DNA from: Verrucomicrobiia bacterium
GTDB taxonomy: Bacteria; Verrucomicrobiota; Verrucomicrobiia; Limisphaerales; JADLHS01
Assembly (NCBI GenBank): GCA_023953615.1
Contig: JAMLJH010000002.1
Span: 460,592-524,591 of the forward strand
Length of the DNA: 64,000 nucleotides
Reading direction: 5' to 3'
Shown: positions 52,795 to 62,865 of the stretch, piece after piece
How the letters are laid out: the number at the start of each line of letters is the position of its first letter
Position numbering within the stretch: position 1 is the first letter of the stretch
The notes under the pieces: generated by a model
The model's database searches: none
What the model was told of the DNA's origin: nothing
Seen by the model: the letters and a program-made list of their open reading frames with translations, nothing else
Translations under genes and position numbers: made by a program

Positions 52795-53271
52795 TCACGG
52801 GGCCACCATCGCTTGCTTGAACGCCTCGACTTGCTCCGGCGGCATATACTTAAATCGCGGTGGCATTGTCCACAGACCGGCATATTTCCCGTCCCGCATG
52901 TAACTCCAGTCGGTAATGTCCGCCGTTGGAATCTCAATCCGGTCGCCAAGTTTCACGTTCGTCACAATCTTCGGGACCTGGCTGAGGGTGACGATCGTGC
53001 TGCCGTGATGCGGCTCGAAAGTGGTGATGTTAAAGTGTTCGACGCGGCCGTGGTCGGTGATTCTGACGATGAGCGTAAAGTTGCTCTCTCCGTGCGTTCG
53101 ATGGTCAAAAGTTTGCCAAAACTCTGGCAGCGTCTCCTGCGCCTTGGCAATGGCCGAAACCATCTCGGGATCGCTGTCTTCCACGAAACCCTTGTCCCGG
53201 TGCGTGCAACCGGAAATCCATACTGCCAGAACCGCGATCATCAGCGGAGCGATTTGTGCGGTGCGTTTCAT
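52795..53271 (-). CDS. DUF2314-family lipoprotein
   Basis: 158 residues with a lipoprotein signal (MIAVLAVWISGCTH). The mature part matches DUF2314: MVSAIAKAQETLPEFWQTFD, FTLIVRITDHGRVEHFNI and RIEIPTADITDWSYMRDGKYAGLWTM with the closing W-x-Y...G-x-x-x-G pattern. Function of the family is unknown; some members appear beside toxin modules. ATG at 53271. Confidence 0.8.
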   Translation of the reverse strand: MKRTAQIAPLMIAVLAVWISGCTHRDKGFVEDSDPEMVSAIAKAQETLPEFWQTFDHRTHGESNFTLIVRITDHGRVEHFNITTFEPHHGSTIVTLSQVPKIVTNVKLGDRIEIPTADITDWSYMRDGKYAGLWTMPPRFKYMPPEQVEAFKQAMVAP

Positions 53272-53325
53272 AGTAAAGAAATCAAATGGCCGACGACCGG
53301 TCGGCGTGGCAACCGCTTCGGGCGG

Positions 53326-54750
53326 CTATCCACCGGCCATAGGTGGGAGGATAATGTCCACTTTGGGCAGCAACCAGAAAACTCCCAAACCCACGATCAG
53401 AGCGACCAGGATTATTCGCCCCCTCCACCGGGTAATGAATTTATCATCCACACCCCAGCCACCCCGGCTGACGCCGACGAGCAACCAGCCAAGCGTTCCC
53501 AGCGGCACGGCTACATTCAGGGCGACAATAGCGGCGCCGACCCGGCTATAAACGGTGGCGCCTCGGGACGAAAATCTTTGCCAGGTGATTTGCGCGTCGG
53601 TCTCCATCTGGCGTGGAGTCAGCGTTGCGGATAAAAGCGTGCCAACGGCAGCCGGGCCAATATGGTTCAACACCTCGGAATCGCGCGGGCGCAACCATGA
53701 TTTCCAGCGCTTCACCGCATCCGGCGGCATGTTTTTCGCCACGCGATCACAACGGACGGTGCGGAAATGCGGAGCGGCGGCACGCGCCTCGCCGAAGACA
53801 TACAGGTCAATCGAGCAGTTGCCATTATCCACGCCCGTCAGCTTCAGCGGATAGATGGGTTGATCCGTGGCGAACGTAAAGGCCAGCGGATGCGCGGCGG
53901 TCACCGCGTCGGTCGAATTCTCGCGCTGGATTTTGCTGGCGACGAATACCCAACCGCGTTGCACGTAGTCCTGCACCACGGAAGCCACCGAGGGCGGCGC
54001 GGCGAATCCATTATTTTCCAACCAATCCAGCACCGCGCGGGGGTTGGTCCCGCGGAGGGTGGTTGCTTCAAAGAGGCCGGCGCGTTGCACGGATAAAACC
54101 GTCACCCCGGCTGGGGCGGTGGGCGCTGCGTCCGAGTCCGCACTCAAGGTTTGCACCAGACCGAATTGCTCCAGGTGAAGGGTGGCCGTCATCCAAACGG
54201 CCAGCAACATGGCCACCAACACGACGCTGGTGAAGCTCGCGCTGGATCGGGTGAAGAGGCGCACCGCCAGCAGGAACACCAGCGCCAGGCCACCTAACAG
54301 CGGGCTTTTCCCCAGGAAGCCCACGCCCAGGGCTAACAGCAGACACAACGGCAAATCCAACCCCCAATCCGCGTCGTCCTTGAACGACCGCCAGGCCAGC
54401 CAGGCGACTCCGCAGACAAACAGCACGCCAAGGTAATAGTGATGCACGTAATGGAGCAGGCGCGGTTGAAAGGCCGCGCGTAACGCGGGAAAAAAGCTTT
54501 CTGAAACCGCCTCCACCTTCGGCTCGGCCGGCAAGGGGACGACCCAGCCAAAGTTCGTTCCGGCTCCGAGAAACGCCGTCTCAATCACCAGACATTCGAT
54601 TCCGTCACGGTGATAAATGAGCGCCTGCTGGTTGGGAATCTCAACCCGCACCTGGGCTTCCGGTCGGGCGAACACTTTGCCATCCGCCCATCCGGTCGCC
54701 GCCGAAATCAGCCACGCGGTAAGTGTCGCCCAGCGCGCGAAAGTTTGCAT
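53326..54750 (-). CDS. DUF2330-like exported membrane protein
   Basis: From ATG at 54750 (MQTFARWATLTAWLIS) 474 residues. A signal peptide is followed by a DUF2330-like part (RVEIPNQQALIYHRDGIECLVIETAF...NFGWVVPLPAEPKVEAVSESFF), then a cluster of membrane helices (~80-190), a second soluble part (WVFVASKIQRENST, FATDQPIYPLKLTGVDNG) and a C-terminal helix. Such proteins are seen in Verrucomicrobiota and Planctomycetota without known function. Confidence 0.75.
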   Translation of the reverse strand: MQTFARWATLTAWLISAATGWADGKVFARPEAQVRVEIPNQQALIYHRDGIECLVIETAFLGAGTNFGWVVPLPAEPKVEAVSESFFPALRAAFQPRLLHYVHHYYLGVLFVCGVAWLAWRSFKDDADWGLDLPLCLLLALGVGFLGKSPLLGGLALVFLLAVRLFTRSSASFTSVVLVAMLLAVWMTATLHLEQFGLVQTLSADSDAAPTAPAGVTVLSVQRAGLFEATTLRGTNPRAVLDWLENNGFAAPPSVASVVQDYVQRGWVFVASKIQRENSTDAVTAAHPLAFTFATDQPIYPLKLTGVDNGNCSIDLYVFGEARAAAPHFRTVRCDRVAKNMPPDAVKRWKSWLRPRDSEVLNHIGPAAVGTLLSATLTPRQMETDAQITWQRFSSRGATVYSRVGAAIVALNVAVPLGTLGWLLVGVSRGGWGVDDKFITRWRGRIILVALIVGLGVFWLLPKVDIILPPMAGG

Positions 54751-54998
54751 GGGGTATTGGTAGCGCAACCGCACCCGGATGTCACCAACCATCCGCGCTC
54801 GATCTGGCTGGCCGGATCAGGGGCGGAACCGACCCCGCGACCGATGCGTTTTGCGGCAGATCAAGCGACAAAATCCGAGGCGTGTTTTCCGAAATCCTGG
54901 TTGGACAGAGGCTTGCAAAGTCCCCATAGTTTTGGCGATAAAACATGACGTTAAACTCCACCCAAAAATTGTCGGGTAACTGATTGTTAGGGAAAAAT

Positions 54999-55427
54999 AT
55001 GAGTCTATTTGTTTACACAGGTCAACTCGCTGACGGGAAGCCAAAAAGCGGAAAAATCACAGCGAAATCAGAGAAAGAAGCCCGAGACCAGATTGCTACG
55101 AAACATAAAGTAGTCAAAATCTTCTCAATTAAGGCTCAGGCTGAGCCAGCACGCGCACCGCAATCAGCTCAGAAGACCAAAGCATTATCAAAGCTTCAGA
55201 AGATGCTTTACCTCCAGCATGGTCGCTGTTTCTTTTGCGGCGAAGTACTGCTTGAAAACAAGGCGAGCATTGAGCACCTGAATCCCAAGGCGAAGGGAGG
55301 TACCAATACAGAAGATAACGAGGTAGTTTGTCATGCTACATTAAACCAGACTTTCGGGAGCATGGATTTGAAGAGGAAGTTTGAATTTATTCTCCGCCAA
55401 GAGGGAGCATTTAAGTGCCCGCCGTAA
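54999..55427 (+). CDS. HNH-nuclease-like protein with GspF-type N-terminal segment
   Basis: From ATG at 54999 (MSLFVYTGQLADGKP) 142 residues. Residues 1-40 (YTGQLADGKPKSGKITAKSEKEARDQ) resemble the N-terminal entry of PilC/GspF (G-x-x-x-x-G-x-I-x-A-x-S-x-x-E-A). Residues ~70-125 have CFFCGEVLLENKASIEHLNPKAKGG and NEVVCHATLNQ, an HNH core with Cys pair, EHL and the N-x-x-x-x-C/H arm. The combination is unusual. It is AT-rich compared with its neighbours, suggesting transfer. Confidence 0.7.
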   Translation: MSLFVYTGQLADGKPKSGKITAKSEKEARDQIATKHKVVKIFSIKAQAEPARAPQSAQKTKALSKLQKMLYLQHGRCFFCGEVLLENKASIEHLNPKAKGGTNTEDNEVVCHATLNQTFGSMDLKRKFEFILRQEGAFKCPP

Positions 55428-55591
55428 AATGGCCATAAGGAGGAGACTGATGCTCTAACCCCCAAAAGATTGCAAATGACTGAGACGCGGAGCGGTTGTT
55501 GGTGGTGGTGCGGGTGTGATTGCCACGAGCGTCCTTTCCACCCGTAGTTGAATCTGTCCGACGAGCTTTTCTGAGTTCAGCCCACGATGAC

Positions 55592-57046
55592 ATGACTGTG
55601 AAACAAGAGTGTTCAAAACAAGGAATCGAGTCGCCGGACGATTGGTCTTGGTCGGCAGCTTCCAGTTTCAAACGGCGCGCTCCTGGCCGCCTTGGAGCGG
55701 CGTTCCTTGCTTTGCTCCTCGGAGGTGCGTTTGCCGTGCGCGCCGCCGAGCGCGTCGCGGTCAGCGCCGCTCCGATCAAACGTGCGGGAGTCGTCCGGGT
55801 GGTGGATCACGGGTTGCAGGATGACGCCGGGCCGTTTCTCGGGTTGGGAGTTTCCTATTTCACGGCGCTGTGGCGCTGTCGCTACGACCGACCGCGCTTG
55901 GAAAGTGATTTGCACTTTCTTTCCCGTCAGGGATTCAACTATTACCGCCTGCTTTCGATGGTGGGCTGGCACTCAGCGTGGAGTGGCTTGGAAATTGCCC
56001 CCGTGTCGTTCACGAATCGCACCGGCCAATTGGTGGCGGCCTGGCCCGACTATTGGCGACAACTGGAGGAGTTGATTGACCTGGGCTACGACCGTCATGG
56101 TTTGCGCGCGCAAATCACACTTTTTGCCGACGCGCAACTCATGCCGCAACGAGCGGAGCGGATGGAACACCTGCGCCGGCTGCTGACCGAGGTGGTGCCG
56201 GGGCGGGAGCAGAAAATCATCCTCATCGAAGTGGCCAACGAAGCGTGGCAAAATGGATTCCCCGGTGACGCCGGCACGCAGGAATTGCGTGAGTTCACCC
56301 GATACCTGGCGGAACGGACGGCCATTCCGATTGCGACAACTTCCAATCACGAGAACGAGTTCGAGCAAGTGTACGCCCACAGCGCCGCCGACATTGCGAC
56401 GTGGCATTTCAGTCGTGATCGGGCGGACGGCGGTTGGAAGCCGGTTTATGATTGTTGGGATTTGGGCGCGCGTCCAGGTTTCCCGCCCGTGAGCAGCAAC
56501 GAACCCATTGGCCCGGGAGCCTCGGTGGCGAGTGAAACTTCGGACATCCGACTGGTGCTGGCGGCGGCGTTTGCTTATGTGGCGAAACTGCCGATGTACG
56601 TTTTCCACTCGCAAGCGGGAGTATTCGGAAAAACGAGTTTTGAAGACACACCGGCGATCACCAAATTCCGTGATCTGATACAGATTCTCCCGGCGGATTT
56701 ACCCGCCTGGCGGCGTAACGACGGCAAGGAACAGGACGCGCCCTTCACGGTGTTTGCCGGAGGCGAGCCGAATCAATACGTCACGGAACGTCCCGCCAGT
56801 CGCGATGGGTGTGTGCGTAATGTCGGCAGCCGGAAGGAAGATCGCTTTGTCTGTGTGCCCATCGGCATCCGACCGGAGGGACTTCAGCTTGAGGCGCGCA
56901 CGACTCTGGAAATGGACGTCATCCATCCGCTCACGGGAACAATTTTTCGCTCGGCCAAAATGAAACGAGACGAACGCATCATTCTGCCACCCGGGCCGGG
57001 CGGCTGGATTTTGCTGGGGCGCGATACGGCGCTGTCGAGGTCATAA
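55592..57046 (+). CDS. Exported glycosidase-like (TIM-barrel) protein
   Basis: From ATG at 55592 (MTVKQECSKQGIESPDD) 484 residues with an atypical signal region (RLGAAFLALLLGGAFAVRAAE). The barrel shows FLGLGVSYFTALWRCRYDR, FLSRQGFNYYRLLSMVGW, KIILIEVANEAWQNGFP (N-E acid/base position as in clan GH-A) and ASVASETSD, a candidate nucleophile region. A C-terminal beta-sandwich contains LEMDVIHPLTGTIFRS. It looks like a GH5-type enzyme with unknown substrate. Upstream in-frame start at 55520 is less likely. Confidence 0.7.
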   Translation: MTVKQECSKQGIESPDDWSWSAASSFKRRAPGRLGAAFLALLLGGAFAVRAAERVAVSAAPIKRAGVVRVVDHGLQDDAGPFLGLGVSYFTALWRCRYDRPRLESDLHFLSRQGFNYYRLLSMVGWHSAWSGLEIAPVSFTNRTGQLVAAWPDYWRQLEELIDLGYDRHGLRAQITLFADAQLMPQRAERMEHLRRLLTEVVPGREQKIILIEVANEAWQNGFPGDAGTQELREFTRYLAERTAIPIATTSNHENEFEQVYAHSAADIATWHFSRDRADGGWKPVYDCWDLGARPGFPPVSSNEPIGPGASVASETSDIRLVLAAAFAYVAKLPMYVFHSQAGVFGKTSFEDTPAITKFRDLIQILPADLPAWRRNDGKEQDAPFTVFAGGEPNQYVTERPASRDGCVRNVGSRKEDRFVCVPIGIRPEGLQLEARTTLEMDVIHPLTGTIFRSAKMKRDERIILPPGPGGWILLGRDTALSRS

Positions 57047-57219
57047 CCAACCCGACGCGCACCTCCGTGCGGTCGCCGTGTTTGTGGTAATGCAACTCCG
57101 AATCGTCTAAACGTCGGCGGCGGCGAGGTGCGTCACGTTTGGCGTGGCGTGGTGTTAATTATCAGGGGATCAGGAAATTTGGCGATTGCCAGTTGGCATA
57201 GCCCGTCTAACTTTTGCTT

Positions 57220-57768
57220 ATGCAAAATCAATGGTTGCAGAAACTCCGAATGGCTGGGCTGGCAGTCTTGGTAAGTCTGCTCGTTCCCAGTTCCGGCTTC
57301 GCGCAGAAGCAAGCGGCGAAACTACGTGCTGGCGACGTGGCCCCGCCGGTCGCGGGCCTGGATCAGGATGGTCAGGAATGGAAATTGGCGAGCGCGAAGG
57401 GGGAGAAGGTGGTGCTGCTTTATTTCTATCCGAAGGACGACACGCCAGGTTGCACTCAGGAAGCGTGCGGTTTGCGGGATCGCATGGGCGAATTGAAAAC
57501 GCAGGGGGTGGAAGTGGTCGGCGTGAGCTTTGATGACGCCGCGAGCCACCGCCAATTTATTGCGAAGCATGATTTGAACTTTCGGTTGCTCGCGGATACC
57601 GATGGGAAAATTGCCGACGCTTACGGAGCGCGTCAGCCCGGACAATCTCGCGCGCGTCGGGTGAGTTTTCTCATCGGTAAAGATGGTAAAATTTTACACG
57701 TTACGGATTCGCCCTCGGCTGAAGTGCATTTGCGGGAAATGCGGGAGGCCACGGCGAAGTTGAAGTGA
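57220..57768 (+). CDS. bcp: Periplasmic thiol peroxidase (Bcp/PrxQ type)
   Basis: From ATG at 57220 (MQNQWLQKLRMAGLAVLV) 182 residues. A signal peptide ends near SSGFAQ. The peroxiredoxin domain has YFYPKDDTPGCTQEACGLRDR, in which the peroxidatic Cys follows TPG; the second Cys five residues later is the Bcp resolving position. RRVSFLIGKDGKI is the conserved arginine and strand. It reduces peroxides using thioredoxin-like donors; export is less usual for Bcp. Confidence 0.9.
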   Translation: MQNQWLQKLRMAGLAVLVSLLVPSSGFAQKQAAKLRAGDVAPPVAGLDQDGQEWKLASAKGEKVVLLYFYPKDDTPGCTQEACGLRDRMGELKTQGVEVVGVSFDDAASHRQFIAKHDLNFRLLADTDGKIADAYGARQPGQSRARRVSFLIGKDGKILHVTDSPSAEVHLREMREATAKLK

Positions 57769-57834
57769 GCGCGGGGGCCGGTCGCGGCGTTGTTTGATTG
57801 CCGGTTGCGCTTCCCGGACGTAGCTTTGAATCCC

Positions 57835-59217
57835 ATGGCAAGATCATCAGTCACCATCAGCCGGCGTAAATTTCTGCAACGCAGCGCCACGACTCTGGCT
57901 GCGGCCACCTTGCCGACCATCATCCCCGCCACCGCCTTGGGGCGCGGCGGCGTGTTGGCGCCGAGTGAGCGAATCGGCATGGGATTTATTGGCCTGGGCG
58001 GGCAGGGGACGGGACATTTGCTTGGCGGCGCGTGGACTTATGTCGCGGGCGGTTACGTTTCGCGCGGTGACGTGCAAGTGCTGGCGGTGTGCGATGTGCG
58101 CGCGGAACGGCGTGAATCCGCGCAACTCCGCTGTAACGAGTTTTACGCGGCGCAGCTAAATCAGCCGAACTACAATGGCGTCCGCGCGTACGAAGATTTT
58201 CTGCAAGTGTTGGCGCGACCTGACATTGACGCCGTGTTACTGGCGCTGCCGTACCATTGGGCGGCGCCCATGGCGCTCCTGGCCGCGCAAGCGGGGAAGG
58301 ATGTGTATTGCGAAAAGCCCATCGCCATCACCATTGATCTGGCGCGGCAATTGACACAGACCTGTCGGCGTTTTGGTCGCATCTATCAGGCGGGCACGCA
58401 ACAACGTTCCGAGTACGAAGGCAAGTTCCGCCAGGCCTGCGAGCTGGTTCGCAACGGTCGCATTGGCCAGCTCAAGGAGGTTTACGCGTATCGCCAGCCG
58501 GGCGCGTTTTTTCCGACGCAATGGACTTCCGAATCGAGCGTGCCCGTTCCAGCGGGCTTGAATTGGGAGCGTTGGTTGGGGCCGTTGCCGTGGCGGCCTT
58601 TCGGCGGCGAAGCGGGGCACGCGCTCCCCGGTGTTTTTATCGGCGACCTGAATTGGAGTCCGCACCATTACGATTTTATCCAATGGGTCGTGAATCCTGA
58701 TCCGCTCGCGCCGGTGGAAGTCGAATTTCTACCTGGCCCCGCCACCACGTCCGCCGGTGATTTTCCAGGCGGCGCCGCGGGGCGACCCGAGGACGGTCAG
58801 GTGCGTTATCATTACGCAAACGGCGTGGTGGTTCACTCGACGGAATATCCCGGTGAAACGGTGGGCAATGTCGGCGGCGCTTGTTTTGTCGGCACCCAAG
58901 GGCGGTTGGCCGTGGATCGGGTCAGCCTGGTGACTTACCCGGAACGGATTCTCAAGACGCCGTTGCAACCAACCGACGCGCGCGTGGAACAAAATCGCGG
59001 TCACTCGGATAATTTCCTCGAGTGCGTGCGGTCGCGTCGTCCGACGATCTGCAATCCCACTGTGGCCGCGCAAAGCATGACCTCGATTCTCATCGGCGGG
59101 ATTGCCATGGCGCTCCGCCGTTCCGTGAAATGGGATCCGGCCCGGGGTGAGTTTTCCGGAGATGCAGAGGCGAATCGTCTGCTGGCTTACACGCCGCGTC
59201 CGCCGTGGCCATTTTAA
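57835..59217 (+). CDS. Tat-exported Gfo/Idh/MocA-family oxidoreductase
   Basis: From ATG at 57835 (MARSSVTISRRKFLQRS) 460 residues. Twin-arginine signal SRRKFLQRSATTLAAATLPT; Rossmann fold IGMGFIGLGGQGTGHL; EKP motif VYCEKPIAITIDLARQL; C-terminal family domain with DLNWSPHHYDFIQW. These enzymes act on sugars or sugar derivatives with tightly bound NAD(P) and are greatly expanded in Verrucomicrobiota. Substrate is unknown. It is followed by the HEAT/FG-GAP protein. Confidence 0.92.
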   Translation: MARSSVTISRRKFLQRSATTLAAATLPTIIPATALGRGGVLAPSERIGMGFIGLGGQGTGHLLGGAWTYVAGGYVSRGDVQVLAVCDVRAERRESAQLRCNEFYAAQLNQPNYNGVRAYEDFLQVLARPDIDAVLLALPYHWAAPMALLAAQAGKDVYCEKPIAITIDLARQLTQTCRRFGRIYQAGTQQRSEYEGKFRQACELVRNGRIGQLKEVYAYRQPGAFFPTQWTSESSVPVPAGLNWERWLGPLPWRPFGGEAGHALPGVFIGDLNWSPHHYDFIQWVVNPDPLAPVEVEFLPGPATTSAGDFPGGAAGRPEDGQVRYHYANGVVVHSTEYPGETVGNVGGACFVGTQGRLAVDRVSLVTYPERILKTPLQPTDARVEQNRGHSDNFLECVRSRRPTICNPTVAAQSMTSILIGGIAMALRRSVKWDPARGEFSGDAEANRLLAYTPRPPWPF

Positions 59218-59247
59218 CTTCCGCACCATGTCGCTCCATTTCCTCCC

Positions 59248-62200
59248 ATGAAAATGCAATTTTTATCCCGTTGGTTTTTGATTGGTTTGCTGGTTCTCGG
59301 CGGCGGTCAACTTCAGGCAGCGAACGAGACGGCGTTGATTGAGGTATTACGGTCGTCCGCGAACGCCGTCGAAAAATGCAACGCCTGCGCGCAGTTGCGG
59401 GTCGTCGGCACGGCGCAATCCGTACCCGCGTTGGCCGCACTGCTGACGAATGAAGCCGTCGCGCACGCGGCACGTTACGCTTTGGAAGCGATTCCCGGCG
59501 CGGAAGCAGGCGCCGCTTTGCGCACCGCTTTGGGGCAAACAACCGGGATGTTCAAAGTCGGGGTGATTCAATCGCTTGGCCATCGGCGCGACCCGCAAGC
59601 CTTGCCTTTGCTCGCACCGCTGCTGGCCGATGCGGACGCGCCGATCACCACCGCTGCGGCGGCTGCACTCGGAGAACTGGGAGGAGTCGAAGCCACGGCG
59701 GCATTGAAGGCGGCAGCGGCGGCGTCAACCAAGGAAGCCCGCCTCGAAATTGACGAGGCACTACTGCGCTGTGCGGAAAAATTTTTAGCCGCCGGTGATT
59801 CAAACCAGTCTGTGGCGATTTATGGCGATTTAGCGAACGACAACATGCCAGCGCAAATTCGGATTGCCGCCTGGCGCGGTTTGGTGCTGGCGCAGCCGGA
59901 CCAGCGGGTTGCTTTGATCAGTCAATCGCTGGCGAACCCGGAGAGCTTGACTCATGCGGCTGCCTTGCAACTGTTGCGCGAGTTGTCCGATGCGCAGGTG
60001 ATTGAAGCGGCCCGGCGACAATGGGACAAGTTACCGTCGGAATCGCAAGCGGCCCTGGTGGACGCCAGCGTTCGGGCGGGAAAAAATTCAGTCGCGATCA
60101 TCCATGCGGCGGCGCGCAGTCCGGAACTCAATGTACGCCTCGCTGCCTGGGAAGCGCTGGCACAGACGAGCGACGTTGCGCTCTTGCCGGAGTTGGCACA
60201 GGCAACCGCTTCCGCGCAGCCCGAAGAGCAGTCCGTCGCGCGCGCGGCGTTGGCGCAACTGCACGGTCCGGGAGTGGCCTCGGCACTGCGACAGCAGATT
60301 GAGCAAGGAACGCCGCCGGTCAAAGCGGCGTTGCTGCGCGCGTTGGGCGAGCGCAGCGATCGGACGGCGACGGATCTGTTATTGCGTTACGCCGAGAATC
60401 CCGAGGTGACGGTGCGCCGGGCGGCGTTGGGCGCTTTGCAACAACTGGCCGTGCCTGACACGTTTGCGCCGTTGCTGGAGATTGTCGCTCGGACGAAATC
60501 CGCCGCGGAACGAAGTCCGGTGATGGCGGCCTTGTTCGCCATCGGTCAAACGACTTCGGATCGCGAGACCCCAACGCGACAGGTCATGGACCGGATGGAA
60601 CAACTGCCGGTTGATCAGCGCGTCGCTTTGTTGCCGTTGTTAGTGGAACTGGCGACGCCGAGCGCCTTGTCGGCTGTAGCCGCGCTCAGTCGTGCGCCGG
60701 ACGTCACGCTGGCGCGCGAGGGAATCCGCGCTTTGTCGGAATGGCCGAACGCCGCCGCCGCGCCGATTTTATTCGACCTGGCGAAGAGCGGTCCTGAAGC
60801 CACGCAACGGTTGGTGGCCTTAAGTGGAGGCATTACCGTGGCGGAGCAAGAGCCGAATCTCGACGCTCGCTTCAAGTTGTTGCAACAGGCGCTGGCTTTG
60901 GCGCAACGTCCGGAAGAAAAACGGCAAGCGCTCGGGGCGTTGGGTCAGATTCCAACTCCCGCGGCGTTGCAAATCGTGTTGGGCGTTTTGGCGGATCCCG
61001 ATCTGGCCAACGAAGCGGGTTTGGCCGCCATGAACATCGCGGAAAAGCTTGCGGCTGCGCAGTCGCAACTGGCGGCAGAAGCCGCCGCTCAAGTGTTACG
61101 GCATAGTCAATCACCCGCGGTTCTCAAGCGGGCTTGGGCGTTGCGGTCGCCCGCCGGCATCACCGCGCCATTCATTCAAGATTGGTTGGTGTGCGGTCCG
61201 TTTCGCGTGGCCGGTGTGACCGGAGCCACGGCTATTTTCGATGTCGCCTTTAGCCCGGAAGCGCCGGAAGCGGTGGTGGATTGGAAACCGTTGCCGCGCG
61301 CGGATCTGGCGAACCTGGCGTTGTTCTTTCCGAACCAGACGGATTGCGTGGCTTATCTCAAGGCCGAAATAAATGCTCCCGAAGCTCGTCCCGCCGTGCT
61401 GTTGCTGGGCAGCGATGATGGGGTGAAAGCCTGGCTCAACGGCGCGGAGGTCCATCGCAACAATGTGGATCGCGGTTTGGTGGCGGACCAAGACGTGGCG
61501 CTGGTTGAATTGAAACAAGGCGTCAATGAGCTGCGGTTGAAAATCACCCAGGGCGCGGGTGGATGGGTGGCTTGCGCGCGCCTCGTCGGGATGGAGGGGC
61601 AGCCCATTCCCGGACTCACCGTGAAAGAGCAGGGCGGGGCGGCGGCCGCAGCCGCACCGGTGGTGCGACCAGCGGTGCCCGCGTTGTTGCCCCGACGGGA
61701 TCCGTTTCGCAAGCTGCAACTCTCCGATCAATTTTATGCCGAGGGTGCCGCCTGCGCCGATTTCAATCAGGACGGTCAGTTGGATATTGTGGCCGGGCCG
61801 TTCTGGTATGCGGGACCGGACTTCACCCAGCGCCATGAGTACCGACCCGCGCAGACATTTGATCCGCGTGATTACTCCGATAATTTTTTGACCTACACCG
61901 GTGATTTCAATGGCGACGGGCGGCCGGACGTTCTATGCATTCCGTATCCCGGCAAGGAGGGCTATTGGTATGAAAATCCGGGCGCGGTGGCCGGGCCTTG
62001 GCCCCGGCATCTTTATTACCCGATGGTGGGGAACGAATCTCCGAGCCTTGCCGATATGAATGGCGACGGGCGACCGGAACTGATTTTCAACAACGATGGT
62101 TACATCGGTTACGCGGCCTACCAGCTCGCGAAGCCGGAGGCGCCGTGGACGTTTCACGCGGTTTCCCCAAGACACGAGCGTTACCAGCGGTTCACGCACG

Positions 62201-62829
62201 GAATTGGCGCCGGCGATTTGAATGGCGATGGCCGCATGGATCTGCTCGAAGCGGCGGGTTGGTGGGAACAACCCGTGAACGCGGCGGTTGATGCGCCTTG
62301 GATTTTTCATCCGCACCAATTTGCCGAAGCGGCGTCGCACATGCTCGTCACCGACGTGGATGGGGATGGGTTGAACGATGTGATTTGCTCCTGGCACTGT
62401 CACCTGTACGGTTTGCTCTGGTGGCAGCAACAGCGCGCCGCCGGCGGAAACATCACCTGGCAGCGGCACGAAATTCTTTCGCCTCATCCTGACGTGACGT
62501 CGAATCAATTCCGGTTCAGTCAACCGCACTCGATGGCGTTGGCGGACATGAACGGCGATGGTTTGATGGATTTTGTCACCGGCAAACGGTTTTGGGCGCA
62601 CGGTCCCACGGGCGATCAGGAGCCGGATGCGCCCGCCATTGTTTGCTGGTTTGAACTGTGGCGCGACGCCAACGGCTCCGCGCGGTTTGTTCCGCATCTG
62701 ATTGACGATGATTCCGGCGTCGGCACGGAGGTCACGGTGGCGGATTTGAATGCGGACGGTCGTCCGGATGTGATTGTGGCCAATAAAAAAGGCGTCTTCG
62801 CGCACTTCAACGAGTTGCCGCGGCGCTGA
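59248..62829 (+). CDS. Giant exported HEAT-repeat and FG-GAP/VCBS protein
   Basis: 1193 residues with a signal peptide (FLIGLLVLGGGQLQA). Residues ~25-640 are HEAT repeats (for example VPALAALLTNEAVAHAARYA, DADAPITTAAAAALGELGG). Residues ~650-800 form a PA14/sugar-binding-like beta domain (WLVCGPFRVAGVTG, LGSDDGVKAWLNGAEVHRNN). Residues ~830-1190 are seven FG-GAP/VCBS repeats with calcium-binding loops (DFNQDGQLD, DFNGDGRPD, DMNGDGRPE, DLNGDGRMD, DVDGDGLND, DMNGDGLMD, DLNADGRPD). Probably a surface or periplasmic binding scaffold for carbohydrate or protein partners. The HEAT part is alanine-rich. Confidence 0.88.
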   Translation: MKMQFLSRWFLIGLLVLGGGQLQAANETALIEVLRSSANAVEKCNACAQLRVVGTAQSVPALAALLTNEAVAHAARYALEAIPGAEAGAALRTALGQTTGMFKVGVIQSLGHRRDPQALPLLAPLLADADAPITTAAAAALGELGGVEATAALKAAAAASTKEARLEIDEALLRCAEKFLAAGDSNQSVAIYGDLANDNMPAQIRIAAWRGLVLAQPDQRVALISQSLANPESLTHAAALQLLRELSDAQVIEAARRQWDKLPSESQAALVDASVRAGKNSVAIIHAAARSPELNVRLAAWEALAQTSDVALLPELAQATASAQPEEQSVARAALAQLHGPGVASALRQQIEQGTPPVKAALLRALGERSDRTATDLLLRYAENPEVTVRRAALGALQQLAVPDTFAPLLEIVARTKSAAERSPVMAALFAIGQTTSDRETPTRQVMDRMEQLPVDQRVALLPLLVELATPSALSAVAALSRAPDVTLAREGIRALSEWPNAAAAPILFDLAKSGPEATQRLVALSGGITVAEQEPNLDARFKLLQQALALAQRPEEKRQALGALGQIPTPAALQIVLGVLADPDLANEAGLAAMNIAEKLAAAQSQLAAEAAAQVLRHSQSPAVLKRAWALRSPAGITAPFIQDWLVCGPFRVAGVTGATAIFDVAFSPEAPEAVVDWKPLPRADLANLALFFPNQTDCVAYLKAEINAPEARPAVLLLGSDDGVKAWLNGAEVHRNNVDRGLVADQDVALVELKQGVNELRLKITQGAGGWVACARLVGMEGQPIPGLTVKEQGGAAAAAAPVVRPAVPALLPRRDPFRKLQLSDQFYAEGAACADFNQDGQLDIVAGPFWYAGPDFTQRHEYRPAQTFDPRDYSDNFLTYTGDFNGDGRPDVLCIPYPGKEGYWYENPGAVAGPWPRHLYYPMVGNESPSLADMNGDGRPELIFNNDGYIGYAAYQLAKPEAPWTFHAVSPRHERYQRFTHGIGAGDLNGDGRMDLLEAAGWWEQPVNAAVDAPWIFHPHQFAEAASHMLVTDVDGDGLNDVICSWHCHLYGLLWWQQQRAAGGNITWQRHEILSPHPDVTSNQFRFSQPHSMALADMNGDGLMDFVTGKRFWAHGPTGDQEPDAPAIVCWFELWRDANGSARFVPHLIDDDSGVGTEVTVADLNADGRPDVIVANKKGVFAHFNELPRR

Positions 62830-62865
62830 GTTGCGGGGGCGCGGCGCTGGCGAAATGCCACGGAA

